From contig CALSSY010000014.1 in assembly GCA_943789135.1 (NCBI GenBank), forward strand, positions 1-64,000: a DNA stretch of 64,000 nt. The letters are read 5' to 3'. The position numbers were made by a program, and so were the translations under genes. Under the pieces are notes generated by a model. It ran no database searches, was not told the DNA's origin, and was given only the letters and a program-made list of their open reading frames with translations. Numbering within the stretch: the stretch's first letter is position 1; every line of letters starts with the position of its first letter. Positions 1 through 10,551 of this stretch are shown here, piece after piece. Origin of the DNA: an uncultured Bacteroidia bacterium. GTDB taxonomy: Bacteria; Bacteroidota; Bacteroidia; NS11-12g; UBA955.

Positions 1-1042
1 AATCGCATCCGTACTGATTCACCAATATTTCAGCGTACTTACCTGATTGCGTATAATACTTTGAGAGATTCAAGGATTTCATTGAATCACAAACAACAAA
101 GCTTAAATCTGTGCGCGAATTAGCTCTAATCGTGAGGTTAATAGTAAGTTGAGAGTCACAACCCATATAATTGTCGATGGTGGCGTTATAAACACCCGAT
201 GCATAGACGTTTTTTTGAGAACCTGGCAATTGATAACTGTTACATTTCGAAACGGATATTGTATCGAAAACAGTTGTTTTGCTCAAGGATACTCCTTGGG
301 TCCAGTTGGAACTGGATTTTATCAAATCGAAATTCAAAAGCTTTCCATCATTTTTAAATTTTGAATAATCTTTTGCAACATTGACGGCTGTATTGGAGCC
401 ATTAGCGGTACCGTGATTCAATTTATAATAGGCAACTAGATTAGGCTCTGAAACACAAAATTCATTTCCCATATTTTGTGAAATTTGCGCAGCTGTCCTT
501 GTAACTTTCCAAATCCTAACTTCGTCAATTTTCCCAGCCCAATGCCTGCTGTAAGCTGTAGGATTACTATGCCCACCAATTACTAACGGCACATTTGAAG
601 AAACTCCAATTGCATCTGTTTCATATAGGGAATCTACAATCTTACCGTCGACATACAACCGCATATAACTTCCATCATAAGAGGCGGCAATATGGTACCA
701 CTGACTTGTTTTCATAACAGCGCTCGTTGTTGTTAATTCCCGCCAGGCCCCTTGACCAATTGCGAAATTCAACCGTCCACCATTACCGGCTCTAAACATA
801 TAGCCGTAATTATTATTATTATCTTCCTTAACGGCAATACCACCTTCGTAAACATTGGTTTTCCATTGATCGGCGTAGACCCAAGCCTCTATGGTTATGT
901 TTTTATTAAAATTCGACAAGGAGGTATCCGTTCCACAAATCACGTAGTCATTAGAACCATCAAAATGCAATGAATTCTGAGCATTTAACGGAAATAGCTG
1001 GAACAAAACAAAGTAAAATAATACCCGGGCAGAGCGTTTCAT
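1..1042 (-). CDS. Secreted LamG-domain protein with GCDS repeats (partial, runs off left edge)
   Basis: The frame is open from the ATG at 1042 down to base 2 with no stop, so 347 codons are visible and the C-terminus lies outside the window. It starts with a signal peptide (MKRSARVLFYFVLF..., cleavage expected after NAQ). A LamG/concanavalin-like domain follows, with the motifs LHFDGSNDYV, ITIEAWVYADQW, YHIAASYDG, LYVDGK and GKIDEVRIW. After it come at least two Cys repeats of the form C-x3-Y ... SGVY ... N-x2-GCD. The architecture matches the protein at 10552-12697, which ends in a T9SS sorting domain, so this one is probably also secreted by T9SS (inference, since its tail is not visible). 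A role in adhesion or glycan binding is plausible but unproven. Confidence 0.8.
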   Translation of the reverse strand, partial: MKRSARVLFYFVLFQLFPLNAQNSLHFDGSNDYVICGTDTSLSNFNKNITIEAWVYADQWKTNVYEGGIAVKEDNNNNYGYMFRAGNGGRLNFAIGQGAWRELTTTSAVMKTSQWYHIAASYDGSYMRLYVDGKIVDSLYETDAIGVSSNVPLVIGGHSNPTAYSRHWAGKIDEVRIWKVTRTAAQISQNMGNEFCVSEPNLVAYYKLNHGTANGSNTAVNVAKDYSKFKNDGKLLNFDLIKSSSNWTQGVSLSKTTVFDTISVSKCNSYQLPGSQKNVYASGVYNATIDNYMGCDSQLTINLTIRANSRTDLSFVVCDSMKSLNLSKYYTQSGKYAEILVNQYGCD

Positions 1043-1116
1043 AATTCGCAATGTAGCCAATGTTCGTGAAAAACACTTAATAATTGAAAAACCAATTATA
1101 CCGTCATTATCACAAT

Positions 1117-2694
1117 CTATGGGTAACAAAATGGATTATCCTGCTTTTTCAAAGAGCCTGTATTTAAATAATCTGGATGTAAAATACCTTGCTGTGTAAA
1201 TTCTTCAACAATCGATTTGTCCTTAATGGCGTAAATATTGAACCCATCCGCCGCATCTACGAGTACTATTCTTTTCGCCTCTACTGCTGCTGGTATGCAT
1301 GGTTCCATTATAGGACCGTTTAATCCATTCCGTCCAAATTGGTGTACCAATTTCAAAACAAAAAGGCTGTCACTAGAAGACGAATTTTTCTTTTGAGTGA
1401 TAAAAACATGTTTATTCTGAATATTGAATGCGCCTTCCGTAAATGCATCAAATTTTTTAATTGCCCGAATGGAATTCATGGAATAAAATGTTTGTTTGGG
1501 CTTTAATAATTCAAGGCGTTTTGCCATTGCTAAAACATCGTTTTCCTTAAAAGGGAAATAAAGCGCATAATTACCCAAGCCCACACATACAATCACCAAC
1601 CACAAGACGCTATATACTTTGTTTTTTATCTGGCCCGAGTACACGATTAATAACACTACGGCAGGTGCAAAAAACAACAGCAAGCGGGGCGCGATGGGAT
1701 ACATTTTCAAAAAATTCAATACAATAAAAACAGCAATTGCTCCCATGTAAAAGCCCAATGACCTTTTCAAACTTGAATTGGTATTTGATCGATAAAATCT
1801 AACCAAACCTATAAAAAACAAGAGGGTACCTAAATTGGCCAATGTCTTATCATGAGAAAATATAAACGTGATATTGCCAATGAAGAAGTAGTATATCCGA
1901 ATAAAAAAATCATTCGGATTTGAAAAAAACGTCAGCTTCCAAAAATTCCACATAAAGTGGGTTAATTCCAAATAACCCGATTGCTGCTTGTACCAAATAA
2001 AATAGGTTACATACACAAACAAGGGCAAATAAAACCATCGGTATAACGGCTCCTTTAGAAAACCCATAATTGCATTAAAAAATTTCTTCAAAATGGATTT
2101 ACCGGCCATATTATCATTGGATAACAGAAGCCTAAGAAAAACACGGATTAAGTAACCGGAATAAACGAATAAAATCGGATTAGAAATAAGCGGAGCCAAT
2201 ACCCATAGGACCTTGTACCAAGGGTTACAATCTCGTTTAAAATCGCTTTTTACAATAAGCAATACGATTACAACATCTAGGATATATTGCTTTAACGTTA
2301 ATCCATGATAGATAAAAAAAGGATTCAGACAAACCATAGCCATTGCAACAAGCAATAATCTGGGTTCGCTTATAAATCTCTTGGCCCATGAATAGAACAA
2401 ATAGAAAAAGGGAATATTCAGTAAAAAAAAGAAAACTTTATATCTCAACCACGAATCGCCGAATGGGATGCCATAAATCAATTTCATCAACCAAAGAAAC
2501 AAGGGAGGTGCGGTTTGGTAATGTTTCAGCGGAGATAGCAAATCCAAATAACCACGCTGATTGATATTCATTCCTAAATCTATCTCATCGTTATTAAAAA
2601 ATGGTTCTAAAAATTGCACTTGAAAGCGAAGGGCCAGCCCAAGCAGCACAATAAGCCACAACAGTATTTGCGATATTTTCAAATGTTTGAACAA
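1117..2694 (-). CDS. Multi-pass membrane glycosyltransferase, GT39/ArnT-like (GT-C fold)
   Basis: A 525-residue protein with about ten hydrophobic segments. The first periplasmic loop carries FFNNDEIDLGMN, matching the Asp-Glu motif of GT-C enzymes (ArnT, PMT and related families), which transfer a sugar from a polyprenyl-phosphate donor. The C-terminal 130 residues are soluble, as in that superfamily. The likely start is TTG at 2694; no ATG lies nearby. It sits alone between a LamG/Cys-repeat protein and a broken gene. The donor and acceptor cannot be read from the sequence; modification of surface glycans or secreted proteins is a guess. Confidence 0.7.
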   Translation of the reverse strand: MFKHLKISQILLWLIVLLGLALRFQVQFLEPFFNNDEIDLGMNINQRGYLDLLSPLKHYQTAPPLFLWLMKLIYGIPFGDSWLRYKVFFFLLNIPFFYLFYSWAKRFISEPRLLLVAMAMVCLNPFFIYHGLTLKQYILDVVIVLLIVKSDFKRDCNPWYKVLWVLAPLISNPILFVYSGYLIRVFLRLLLSNDNMAGKSILKKFFNAIMGFLKEPLYRWFYLPLFVYVTYFIWYKQQSGYLELTHFMWNFWKLTFFSNPNDFFIRIYYFFIGNITFIFSHDKTLANLGTLLFFIGLVRFYRSNTNSSLKRSLGFYMGAIAVFIVLNFLKMYPIAPRLLLFFAPAVVLLIVYSGQIKNKVYSVLWLVIVCVGLGNYALYFPFKENDVLAMAKRLELLKPKQTFYSMNSIRAIKKFDAFTEGAFNIQNKHVFITQKKNSSSSDSLFVLKLVHQFGRNGLNGPIMEPCIPAAVEAKRIVLVDAADGFNIYAIKDKSIVEEFTQQGILHPDYLNTGSLKKQDNPFCYP

Positions 2695-2734
2695 TTAAGA
2701 ATTGCAAATAACGCCAAATTATATGGCAGTCCAT

Positions 2735-3356
2735 CTAATCCAGAAGTCTCATTCGCAGTATTTGGCCTATCAGAATAGCGAGTTTTCTGTGAGCTTTTGC
2801 TCCTCTTCGAACTTCATCAAGTTCATCTTTTAAGCGTAAAAGACAGATATACATGTTGGTCTCCACCAATCCAATATTGGAGGAACAAGATTCTGAATAT
2901 AAGGCATGTCACCCCAGTCGCGATAATACTTTCCCTTTCCTGTCTATGATTGCTTCATACTCGTTTACCTCCGCCATCGCAATAGGGTTTTTCGAAAAAT
3001 GCTCATCGCCACTGCTAGGTTCGCCGTATTTCTTCTTGAGAGTTAAGTCTCCTTGGCCAAATAGTATGCTCTTGGCCTTTTTCCACTTCGTAAATGCATT
3101 GCAAACGCGACCTTCTACCTTGTATACTCGATGCGTTAAGGGGCGTTTCATATACGATCAAATCTGCGGATTCTCCATTTAATTGACCTCGTAAAACTGC
3201 ATGTTTATTTTCATCTTCAATACGCTGAAAACCCAATTTTGTTTCAAAACGTTCAATGAAGGAATCACGATGCCCCTCTATATCAACCATAGCAATTCTT
3301 TGGGCGTTTGAACTAGAAACATACCAAATAAAGAACAAGAGCAATGGCCGTTTCAT
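2735..3356 (-). pseudogene. Small exported protein, broken by three apparent frameshifts
   Basis: The ATG at 3356 gives a signal peptide (MKRPLLLFFIWYVSSSNAQ) and continues to about 3140. The reading frame then continues in another frame after a CCCC run (plus strand GGGG 3140-3143), changes again at a GGG run (2933-2935) and returns to the second frame near 2870, ending at TAG 2735-2737. Removing or adding single bases gives one plausible product of about 205 residues, with joins such as VYETPLTHRVYKVEG and DRKGKYYRDWGDM. I do not recognise the family. Several other genes here have the same kind of one-base breaks, so this may be sequence error rather than a true pseudogene. Confidence 0.5.
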
Positions 3357-3434
3357 TTTACGTGAATTAAAAGTAGACATAACTATTTCAAATTATAATT
3401 TGCACTATCAATCTGTGGTCCAGTCCAAAAATCG

Positions 3435-4547
3435 TCAAATCGTTTGAAAAACACGAATATAATCTATCTCCATAGTTTGAGGGAAACGCGTATTTGCATC
3501 GGGGCTACCCGGTAAATTCCCTCCCACAGCTATGTTAAATATAAAAAAGAAAGGATTATTAAATGGATAAATACTCCCTGTATTAACAGGGGTAATGGTG
3601 TGGTATTTCACATCATTCACATACCATTCAATTTTGTCTTTTTCCCAAACAATAGAGTACACATAAAAAGAATCGGTAAAATCTCCGGTGGATAACCTGT
3701 ATTTTTTCGAATTGAAGGTTGAAGGCACCGATTTACCCCAATGTGCCGTTCCAAAAACCTCATTGGGCTTATGTCCTACTGCTTCCATTATATCAATTTC
3801 ACCACACGCTGGCCAGCTTACATCACCAATATTACTTCCAAGCATCCAAAGCGCAGGCCAAATACCTTGTCCTTTTGGTAAACGAGCTCTTATATCAACT
3901 CGACCAAATTGGAACTCTTTTTTACCCCTGGTGACAATTCTGGCCGACGTATATGCAGCGTCACCTGCTGATTCTTCTTTTGCGGTAATGGTAAGTTTAC
4001 CATCCATTACAGTGGCGTTTTTTTCACCATCGTGATAGTATTGCAGTTCATTATTTCCCCAGCCCCATTCTCCTCTGCCAACTTCATACGTCCAACTATT
4101 CATATCTAAAGTAGTACCGTTAAATTCATCGGCCCACACAAGTTGATAGCCATCATAAGACTCGGGGCTTCTAAAACCATTTTCTAAAGTGATTTCTTTG
4201 AATTCAATATAAACCGAATCTATAATTTCACTGTATTGGGCAGCACTTACATGAGCTCGAAATTTCACTTGAAACCAGCCTGTGTCTACATACGTGTATA
4301 CGGCTTTATTCCCTGTCATTTCTGGCGTTTCAAAACCATTAACTGTTTCAAATAATATGGAGTAAAAATTTGCATTATCCGCCTTTATACTGGCTTCAAC
4401 TCTCCCCTTTTGTGTATTAGATAGCGTGATGGTATGCACCAAGTTTGTGGGAAGGAGCAGGTTATCTTCTGGTGGATTTTCATTGCAAGAAGTTCCTAAA
4501 CCAATGGCACCGGTAACGAATAAAATAAATAGTAATGGTCTTTTCAT
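3435..4547 (-). CDS. GH16 endo-beta-1,3-glucanase (laminarinase) lipoprotein
   Basis: A 370-residue lipoprotein: the signal peptide ends in LGTSC with Cys21 as the lipidation site. Residues 30-118 form a PKD/Ig-like domain and 130-370 a glycoside hydrolase family 16 domain. The catalytic motif is EIDIME (Glu250 nucleophile, Asp252, Glu255 acid/base), preceded by the conserved GIWPALWMLG. In this family the motif hydrolyses beta-1,3 (and mixed beta-1,3/1,4) glucans such as laminarin. It is the last recognisable enzyme of the SusCD locus. A strong terminator-like hairpin separates it from the upstream lipoprotein gene, so its transcript level may be lower than that of susCD or come from its own start. 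The substrate is inferred from the family and context. Confidence 0.93.
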   Translation of the reverse strand: MKRPLLFILFVTGAIGLGTSCNENPPEDNLLLPTNLVHTITLSNTQKGRVEASIKADNANFYSILFETVNGFETPEMTGNKAVYTYVDTGWFQVKFRAHVSAAQYSEIIDSVYIEFKEITLENGFRSPESYDGYQLVWADEFNGTTLDMNSWTYEVGRGEWGWGNNELQYYHDGEKNATVMDGKLTITAKEESAGDAAYTSARIVTRGKKEFQFGRVDIRARLPKGQGIWPALWMLGSNIGDVSWPACGEIDIMEAVGHKPNEVFGTAHWGKSVPSTFNSKKYRLSTGDFTDSFYVYSIVWEKDKIEWYVNDVKYHTITPVNTGSIYPFNNPFFFIFNIAVGGNLPGSPDANTRFPQTMEIDYIRVFQTI

Positions 4548-4557
4548 GTTTTGTAAA

Positions 4558-4604
4558 TAAAAAACCGCTGTGGTTTATCGTATAAACGACATCCCACAGC
4601 GGTT
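4558..4604 (-). terminator. Intrinsic terminator/attenuator between PKD lipoprotein and GH16 genes
   Basis: An 11-bp perfect stem, AACCGCTGTGG (4563-4573) with CCACAGCGGTT (4594-4604). The apical loop can pair further (GTTTA 4573-4577 with TAAAC 4583-4587). Read on the minus strand the stem is followed at once by a T-run, the form of a Rho-independent terminator. It lies inside the PUL, upstream of the GH16 gene. Confidence 0.8.
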
Positions 4605-4619
4605 GTATGTGTCAATGAC

Positions 4620-5963
4620 TTATTTCTGACTGATATCGTCGATGAAATAGGTTTCTGGTTTAGCCGTGCCCCAACCTGGGAATAATACTACACGATCAAA
4701 AACGGTAGCAGCTCCGGCAAAATCAACTTGTAGTTCTACCCACTCGTTTGCTTTTGTGATGATTACATCTCTTTCTGCAAACTCTGAAGTTTTAGCGCTA
4801 TTTTCTAATTTAACACGAACGGTATCGTTGGCATTTGGAGACCAAATTTTAAACGAAATCATGGTTTTTTGACTGAAGTCAATTTTATCGTTCAATGTAA
4901 CATACAAACCTGCCCACGTTTCATTTCCATGGGTAGTTTCTAAAATACGGTTACTTGTATTGATACCACCGCTTTTGCTGTTATCAGATAATCGCATATG
5001 AACTTCCACCAAAAACTTCAAATTTTGGATCCACACTTTCGAAGTCAACAGGTAAATCGTATTTATCGGTGCTTCCACCACCGCCGTTATCTACGGGGTA
5101 GTCGTCTGGAACCAAGCGAATATACCAAGACTAAATCTGGATTTGAAGCATCTAAATAGCGCAAGGTCAACTCATTTTCGCTGATCCTGATTACTTTGTA
5201 TTCTCTTAGCTCCTGTGAAGAAACCTAAAAATCCATTTCCATCTATTTTCAATACCGTGTCGGCACCTTCTACGAAACTCCATTTTCCTGTTTGATCCGC
5301 ATAGGGAGCGTCGAAGTCACCCTTATTTTCATAAGAATCTGGGAAGTTAGCCGATTGTTCGTTATCGATATAAACGGTTCCACTGGTAATATGATCAAAG
5401 TTAAAGGCCTCTAAAGTGAACTTATATTGATCCGTATACAAACCTGTTCCTGATTTATCCATCGCAGCAGCAGCCCAATATTCTGGAACATCGCCAAGTG
5501 CACTTGAAGGATTTGGACCAACGCCCATGTGAGCAGCGCGTGTTGAATCGATAACCCAAGTCTTGTAACCTTTACCAGAAGTTCCTCCCGTTAAAAGTGT
5601 ATACAAAGGGTTTGAAAGTAATGTTGCATCGTCTTCGGCAATGGTTACCTCTTTTGATGCAGAACGACTACCACCCGAATTGAAAACGGTCAAGGTTACG
5701 GTATAAGTACCTTTTAATGGATAAGTTCCGCGGGCAACGGTTCCTTCACCGGAAGTTCCATTTCCAAAATCCCATTTTGCCACTAAACTTGCGTTAGGAG
5801 CTGTAAATTCAATGATATTCGCATTTTCTGCAGTTGGAGCAAAGGTAAACGCCACATCTGCTTCTGAAGGCCCCGTACCCAAGGTTGGGGGCTCATCTTT
5901 TTCGCAACTTGACAGGAACATCATTCCTGCAGCTGCCATAGTGAACAAATAATTTAGTTTCAT
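4620..5963 (-). CDS. PKD-domain surface lipoprotein of the laminarin PUL (SusE-like position; three frameshifts)
   Basis: The start at 5963 gives a lipoprotein signal (MKLNYLFTMAAAG..., FLSSC, Cys20). A PKD domain follows (KWDFGNGTSGEG, GTYTVTLTVFN), then a long beta-rich region and a C-terminal segment resembling a carbohydrate-binding module (ETWAGLYVTLNDKIDF ... YFIDDISQ). The frame breaks near 5206, 5128 and 4987. Removing one base at each gives a continuous product of about 447 residues that keeps protein-like sequence across every join (for example GAREYKVIRISENEL and DLVWYIRLVPDDY). PKD lipoproteins directly after SusD, with a GH16 downstream, are typical of flavobacterial laminarin loci, where they are thought to bind glycan at the cell surface. 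I treat the breaks as probable sequence errors. Confidence 0.75.
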
Positions 5964-5982
5964 TATATATGTTAGTTTTAGT

Positions 5983-7477
5983 TTAATAGTTAGGATTTTG
6001 CTGCCATTTGCCTCCAGCTAAATCAATTTCTACTTGAGGTATAGGGAACAATTCATGCTTGCCTGGAACAAAACCGTCAATTGCCTCAGCGGCTTTTCCG
6101 GTTCTCACTAGATCAAAGAAGCGGTAACCTTCGCCCGATAATTCCAATCTTCTTTCCTTCCAGATATCTTCTAACAATTGAGTTCCTGAAGAGTTCACTC
6201 CGTTTAATCCTACGCGACTTCTAACCTCATTCAAATACCCTTTTGCCTTGTTCTCATCGGAAGCATTGGCTCTAGCATTGGCTTCTGCTGCCATCAATAA
6301 AACATCGGCATAACGTATTACGCGGTAGTTTACTGGACTGGTCAAGTCGTTATCCGGCAATCCGATTTCCCCGATTTTCTTGATGTATTTGTTGTTGTAA
6401 TACCCAGTATGACCGCCACCACCTTTTGCGTATTTGATGGATGCTGAATTAGATTGTTTTGCAATAAAGGCATCTAAATCTAGGATACTTGCATCTCTAC
6501 GAGGATCTGCTGCATCGAAAAAATCATAAAGATTTTGAGTGGGAAGATTGTAGCTATTACCATCACCGTAAATAGGTCCGTTATATTGGCGAATTCCTTG
6601 GAATCCAGGAGCTGCATTTCCCTCCAAACAAATCAAACAGCCATAACTTCCACCTTCAGCACCGGTATATTCTACATCGAAAACGGTTTCAGAGTGTCCC
6701 TCGTTTGCTACGGTGAACAATTTCTTGTAGTCACTGATCAACGCATACGGCCCCTCATTGATTACGGTTTCAAATGTAGCTGCAGAAGCATCAAATTTAT
6801 TTTGATACAATTGAACTTTGCCTAATAGCGCTAAAGCCGCACCCTTGGTAACGCGCCCCTTTTGAGAGGCCACCCATGGCAGGTTATTAGCGGCATAGGT
6901 TAAATCTGCTTCTATCTGTGCGTATACTTCAGAAGCTGGTGTGCGATCGATATTTTGAACTTCTTTGGCACCCAAACGTTTGTCTACGATCAATGGTACA
7001 TCCCCAAAGAATTTAACCAACTCCGAATAGTAAAATGCACGTAAGAAGCGCGCCTGAGCTATGATTTGGTCTTTTCCATCAAAATCAATGTTATCCTTAA
7101 ACTCAAGAATGTAATTAGCTCTAGAAATACCGGCATAATTCCATTGGAATACCGAACGTAACTCATTGTTAAACCGCATCGTGCGACATATTATCAATTT
7201 CGTGCAGTCCTTCCGTATCCGTAACACTTTCACCACCGGCTATAGAATTGTCAGAAGCAATTTCTCCAATCCATAAAGACACGAATGAACCCTGTAGCAA
7301 ATCGTATGCACCCGTTAAAGCACGCTCATAATCAACTGGAGTTTGGAAATAGTTTTCTGAATCTTGCGTATATAAAGGATCGATAGCCAAAAACTTATCG
7401 CATCCCGAATGCATTATTGCCGTTCCCATTATAGCAACCGCCAATATGCTTTTCTTAAAAAATCTGTTCTTTTTCAT
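5983..7477 (-). CDS. SusD-like glycan-binding lipoprotein (one frameshift)
   Basis: The start at 7477 gives a lipoprotein signal (MKKNRFFKKSILAVA..., HSGC), followed by the typical SusD N-terminus (FLAIDPLYTQDSENYF, YERALTGAYDLLQG). The frame is lost at the A-run 7171-7173 (TTT in the coding strand). Removing one base joins NMSHDAV to NNELRSVFQWNYAGI and restores a protein of about 497 residues. The RagB/SusD motifs follow: QARFLRAFYYSELVKFFGDVP, VNYRVIRYADVLLMAAEANA and the C-terminal WKERRLELSGEGYRFFDLVR. SusD proteins sit as lids on the SusC barrel and capture oligosaccharides. Its stop lies 18 nt before the next lipoprotein start, so it is co-transcribed with its neighbours. Confidence 0.9.
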
Positions 7478-7479
7478 AA

Positions 7480-10387
7480 TTAAAATCCGAAATTAAAGCC
7501 CATCATAATGTTTCTCGCCTGTGGGTAAAAACCATAATCTACACCTGCACCCAAAGTACCACCTGCGGATCCAATGTCAGGATCGAATCCCATGTAGCGA
7601 GTTAAAGTAAATAAATTATTGGCAGCAACATAGAATCTAATGTTGCGCATACCTCTCTTTGTAACCCATTTAGGATCAAACGTATAACCCAACTGAACGT
7701 TACGCAATCTCAAGAAGGACCCGTCTTCTACATAAAATGAAGAAAACACATTATTCCGGGTCAAATCTGTTGTTAATCGCGCTTGTTCATTGGTTGAATT
7801 CGGTCCCGACCAACGGTTAATGGGATATATGCCAATTGGTTGGCATAAGGGTTGTTGACGTTCGTAATTACGGATGATCTCTTGACCAACAGCTGCATAG
7901 AAATTGGCAGAAATATCAAACCCTTTCCATGAGCCATTCAAGGCTAAACCAAAGGTAAAGTCTGGAATTGGTGAAACCCAATTGTGTTTTGTCAGAATCG
8001 TCGCTAAAGCTGATTTTACCATCGCCATTTTGATCTACGAAGATAAAATCTCCAGGTTTTGCACCGTCTTGTTTAACCCCAGCTGCATCTATCTCTGCTT
8101 GATTTTGGTAAACCCCTGCGATCTCATAACCATGGAAGAATCCGATTGCATAACCCGTTTGGAAACGAGTACCTACGTTTCCACCCACGCCAAAACCAAC
8201 GCCAGGAATAAAATCTACGCCATCTGGAGTAGCAGTAACTTCATTATGTAGGTAAGTGGCATTAAAATTTGCCCCTAAACGTAATTTATTCGTAAAGGTA
8301 TGATTATACCCCAACTCCAACTCTATTCCTCGGTTATGTACGTTACCCGCATTAATAATTGGAGGATAACTACCCGGACCGTAAGTTCCTAACAATGCTG
8401 AAACCTGAGGTTGGAAAAGCAAATCATTGGTATTCTTTACAAAATAATTCAAGGTAACATCCAAATCACGACCAATCGTGGCATCCAACCCGATATTCAA
8501 CTGACGTGTTGTTTCCCACTTCAAATCTGGATTAGCCGCTCTACCAATAGCCACCCCTTGCGTAATGATGTCGTTGAAAACATAAACCCCTTCTCCGTTC
8601 AACAAACCGCGGTAAGCGAAATTGGCAATTTGATCGTTTCCACTTACACCGTAACTCGCTCTTAATTTCAAGAAGCGAACAGAACGTAAGCTGTAAAAAT
8701 CTTCTTCAGATAACACCCAAGATCCAGATAAAGTTGGAAACCAACCGTATCGGCTGTTAGGACCAAACTTCGAAGAACCGTCTCTACGCAAAATACCCGA
8801 AACAATGTATTTATCGTGATAATTGTATTCAGTACGCAAGAATGCCGACAATAAGCGCTCTTGGAATTGGAAAGAATTCACCTGATTCAAGTATCCACCT
8901 GGTGCCAAGTTTGCGGAAATATCTGCATATTCCAATGCATTATTCGGGATATTGAAGGCAGTTCCATCAAGTCCACTACCATTTCTACTGAAAACAGATG
9001 CTCCTAATGTTGCTTTTAGATTTTGCTTTGGACGTATTTCTTTACTGTAGTTCAAGAAAGACTCATAGTTCAAATCCGTGTAAGTATATCTTCCCTCATA
9101 AACACTTGCGCCTCTTTCTATAAGAACATCCGGTGCAATTTCAATTTCTGTTGGATCTAATTGCTCATTCAATGCCGTATTTTGAGCTTTACCCGGTCCG
9201 AACCAAACGAGTGGTGAGAACGATTTGTTATCCACCAAAGCCACATTGTAGTTCAATCGATTGGTGAAGGTTAACTCGGGTAGTATATCGTACTCCAATT
9301 CTTCTTTACCTACAAACTTGTTCACTACTGCCCAATTGTAGGTGTTTTCAATTTGAGCCAATGGATTTATGATATCGGCAACTTCCTCAAGATAGGTATA
9401 TTTACCATTTTCATCGCGGATTGGATCCGTTGGAAATGCATTTACGGTATTGTACAAAACCGATCCTATTCCGTTTTCAGGAAGCCCACTTCGCTGTTCA
9501 TGTGTGTAAAGAAATACGCTATTAAAACGCATTTTATCCGACATTTTGGTCTGAAAATTCACACGTCCATTCAAACGCTCGAAAGACGCTTTAGGTCCAC
9601 CAACAATTCCCTCTTGGCGGAAATAACTTCCTCCAATTGAGTATGTGGATTGGTCGGTTCCACCCTGAACAGATAAGTTATAATTGCGAATTGGCGCTGT
9701 TTGAAAAACAGAATCTTGCCAATTTGTACCGGTTCCCAATTGTGTATTTCTGAATGGTAGTGGATCGCCTCCATTGGCAAACATTTCATTTTTTAGAACC
9801 GCATACTCGGTTGCATTCAACAAATCTAAACGATTCGCTGTTTGCTGAAATCCTTCGTATCCTGAGAACTCGAATCGAGGTGCCATGTTGCGCTTACCTT
9901 TCTTCGTTTCGATAATGATAACGCCGTTTGCTGCACGAACACCATAAATACCTGCGGTGGCATCTTTCAATACGTTTATTGATGCAATATCACCTGGATT
10001 TAGGGCATTTAAACCTTCTGAATCGTATACAACACCATCTACTAAGATTAATGGATCGTTATCTCCAAATGTGGAAAGTCCACGAATTCGGATACTCGAT
10101 GAACCACCTGGAGACCCCGAATTGGTCGAAATCGTGACACCCGACATTTGACCTTGAAGCGCCTGATCCATTCGAGGAATATTCAACTTCTCTAACTTTT
10201 CACCTTTGATCGCTGAATTTGCACCTGTAAATTCCTTTTTCTTAGCTGTTCCATATCCAACAACTACCACCTCATCAATTTTATCCGCGGTATCACTTGT
10301 TTGAGCCCCTACTCCAAAGGAAGCTGTAGCACACAGCAAAAAGAAAGTGGATTTTACGGCTTTTGAAACCGTGTAGTTTTTATCCAT
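7480..10387 (-). CDS. SusC-like TonB-dependent outer-membrane transporter (one frameshift)
   Basis: A signal peptide is followed almost at once by the plug domain (DEVVVVGYGTAKKKEFTGA, LQGQMSGVTI, SSIRIRGLSTFGDNDPLILV, DATAGIYGVRAANGVI) and the beta-barrel. The usual N-terminal carboxypeptidase-regulatory-like extension is absent. The frame is lost near the C-terminus at AAA 7974-7976 (coding TTT). Dropping one base turns QLGFTNS into QLGSPIPDFTFG and continues to the terminal beta-strand ending NIMMGFNFGF, giving a protein of about 968 residues. SusC imports glycan oligomers energised by TonB-ExbBD. It heads the PUL transcript; susD starts 3 nt after its stop. Confidence 0.92.
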
Positions 10388-10551
10388 TTTAAATTAGTTT
10401 AGTCTTTTTGTAACTTCAACAATAAGAAAATTTATTTATTGTACAAAACACAAAAAGCAAATTATAACCAAAAGCACAACAAAATGACCATTTGAGAATT
10501 ACGCTCAAACGTTTAGAATTTCCTATCGGATGGGTAAAAACGGAAAACCGG
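10388..10551 (-). promoter_or_regulatory. Upstream region of susC with a 24-bp inverted repeat
   Basis: AT-rich 164-nt gap before susC. It contains the perfect inverted repeat ACAATAA (10419-10425), 10-nt spacer, TTATTGT (10436-10442), about 32 nt upstream of the susC start, suitable as an operator or mRNA structure. On the minus strand further up there is a TATAATTTG element, one base longer than the usual -7 consensus, so I cannot place the promoter precisely. No regulator gene (SusR-like, hybrid two-component or ECF sigma) lies in the neighbourhood. Confidence 0.4.

Noticed and set aside
7169-7236. Short overlapping genes at the SusD break
   Set aside because: Both frames are parts of one SusD protein joined by removing one base at 7171-7173.
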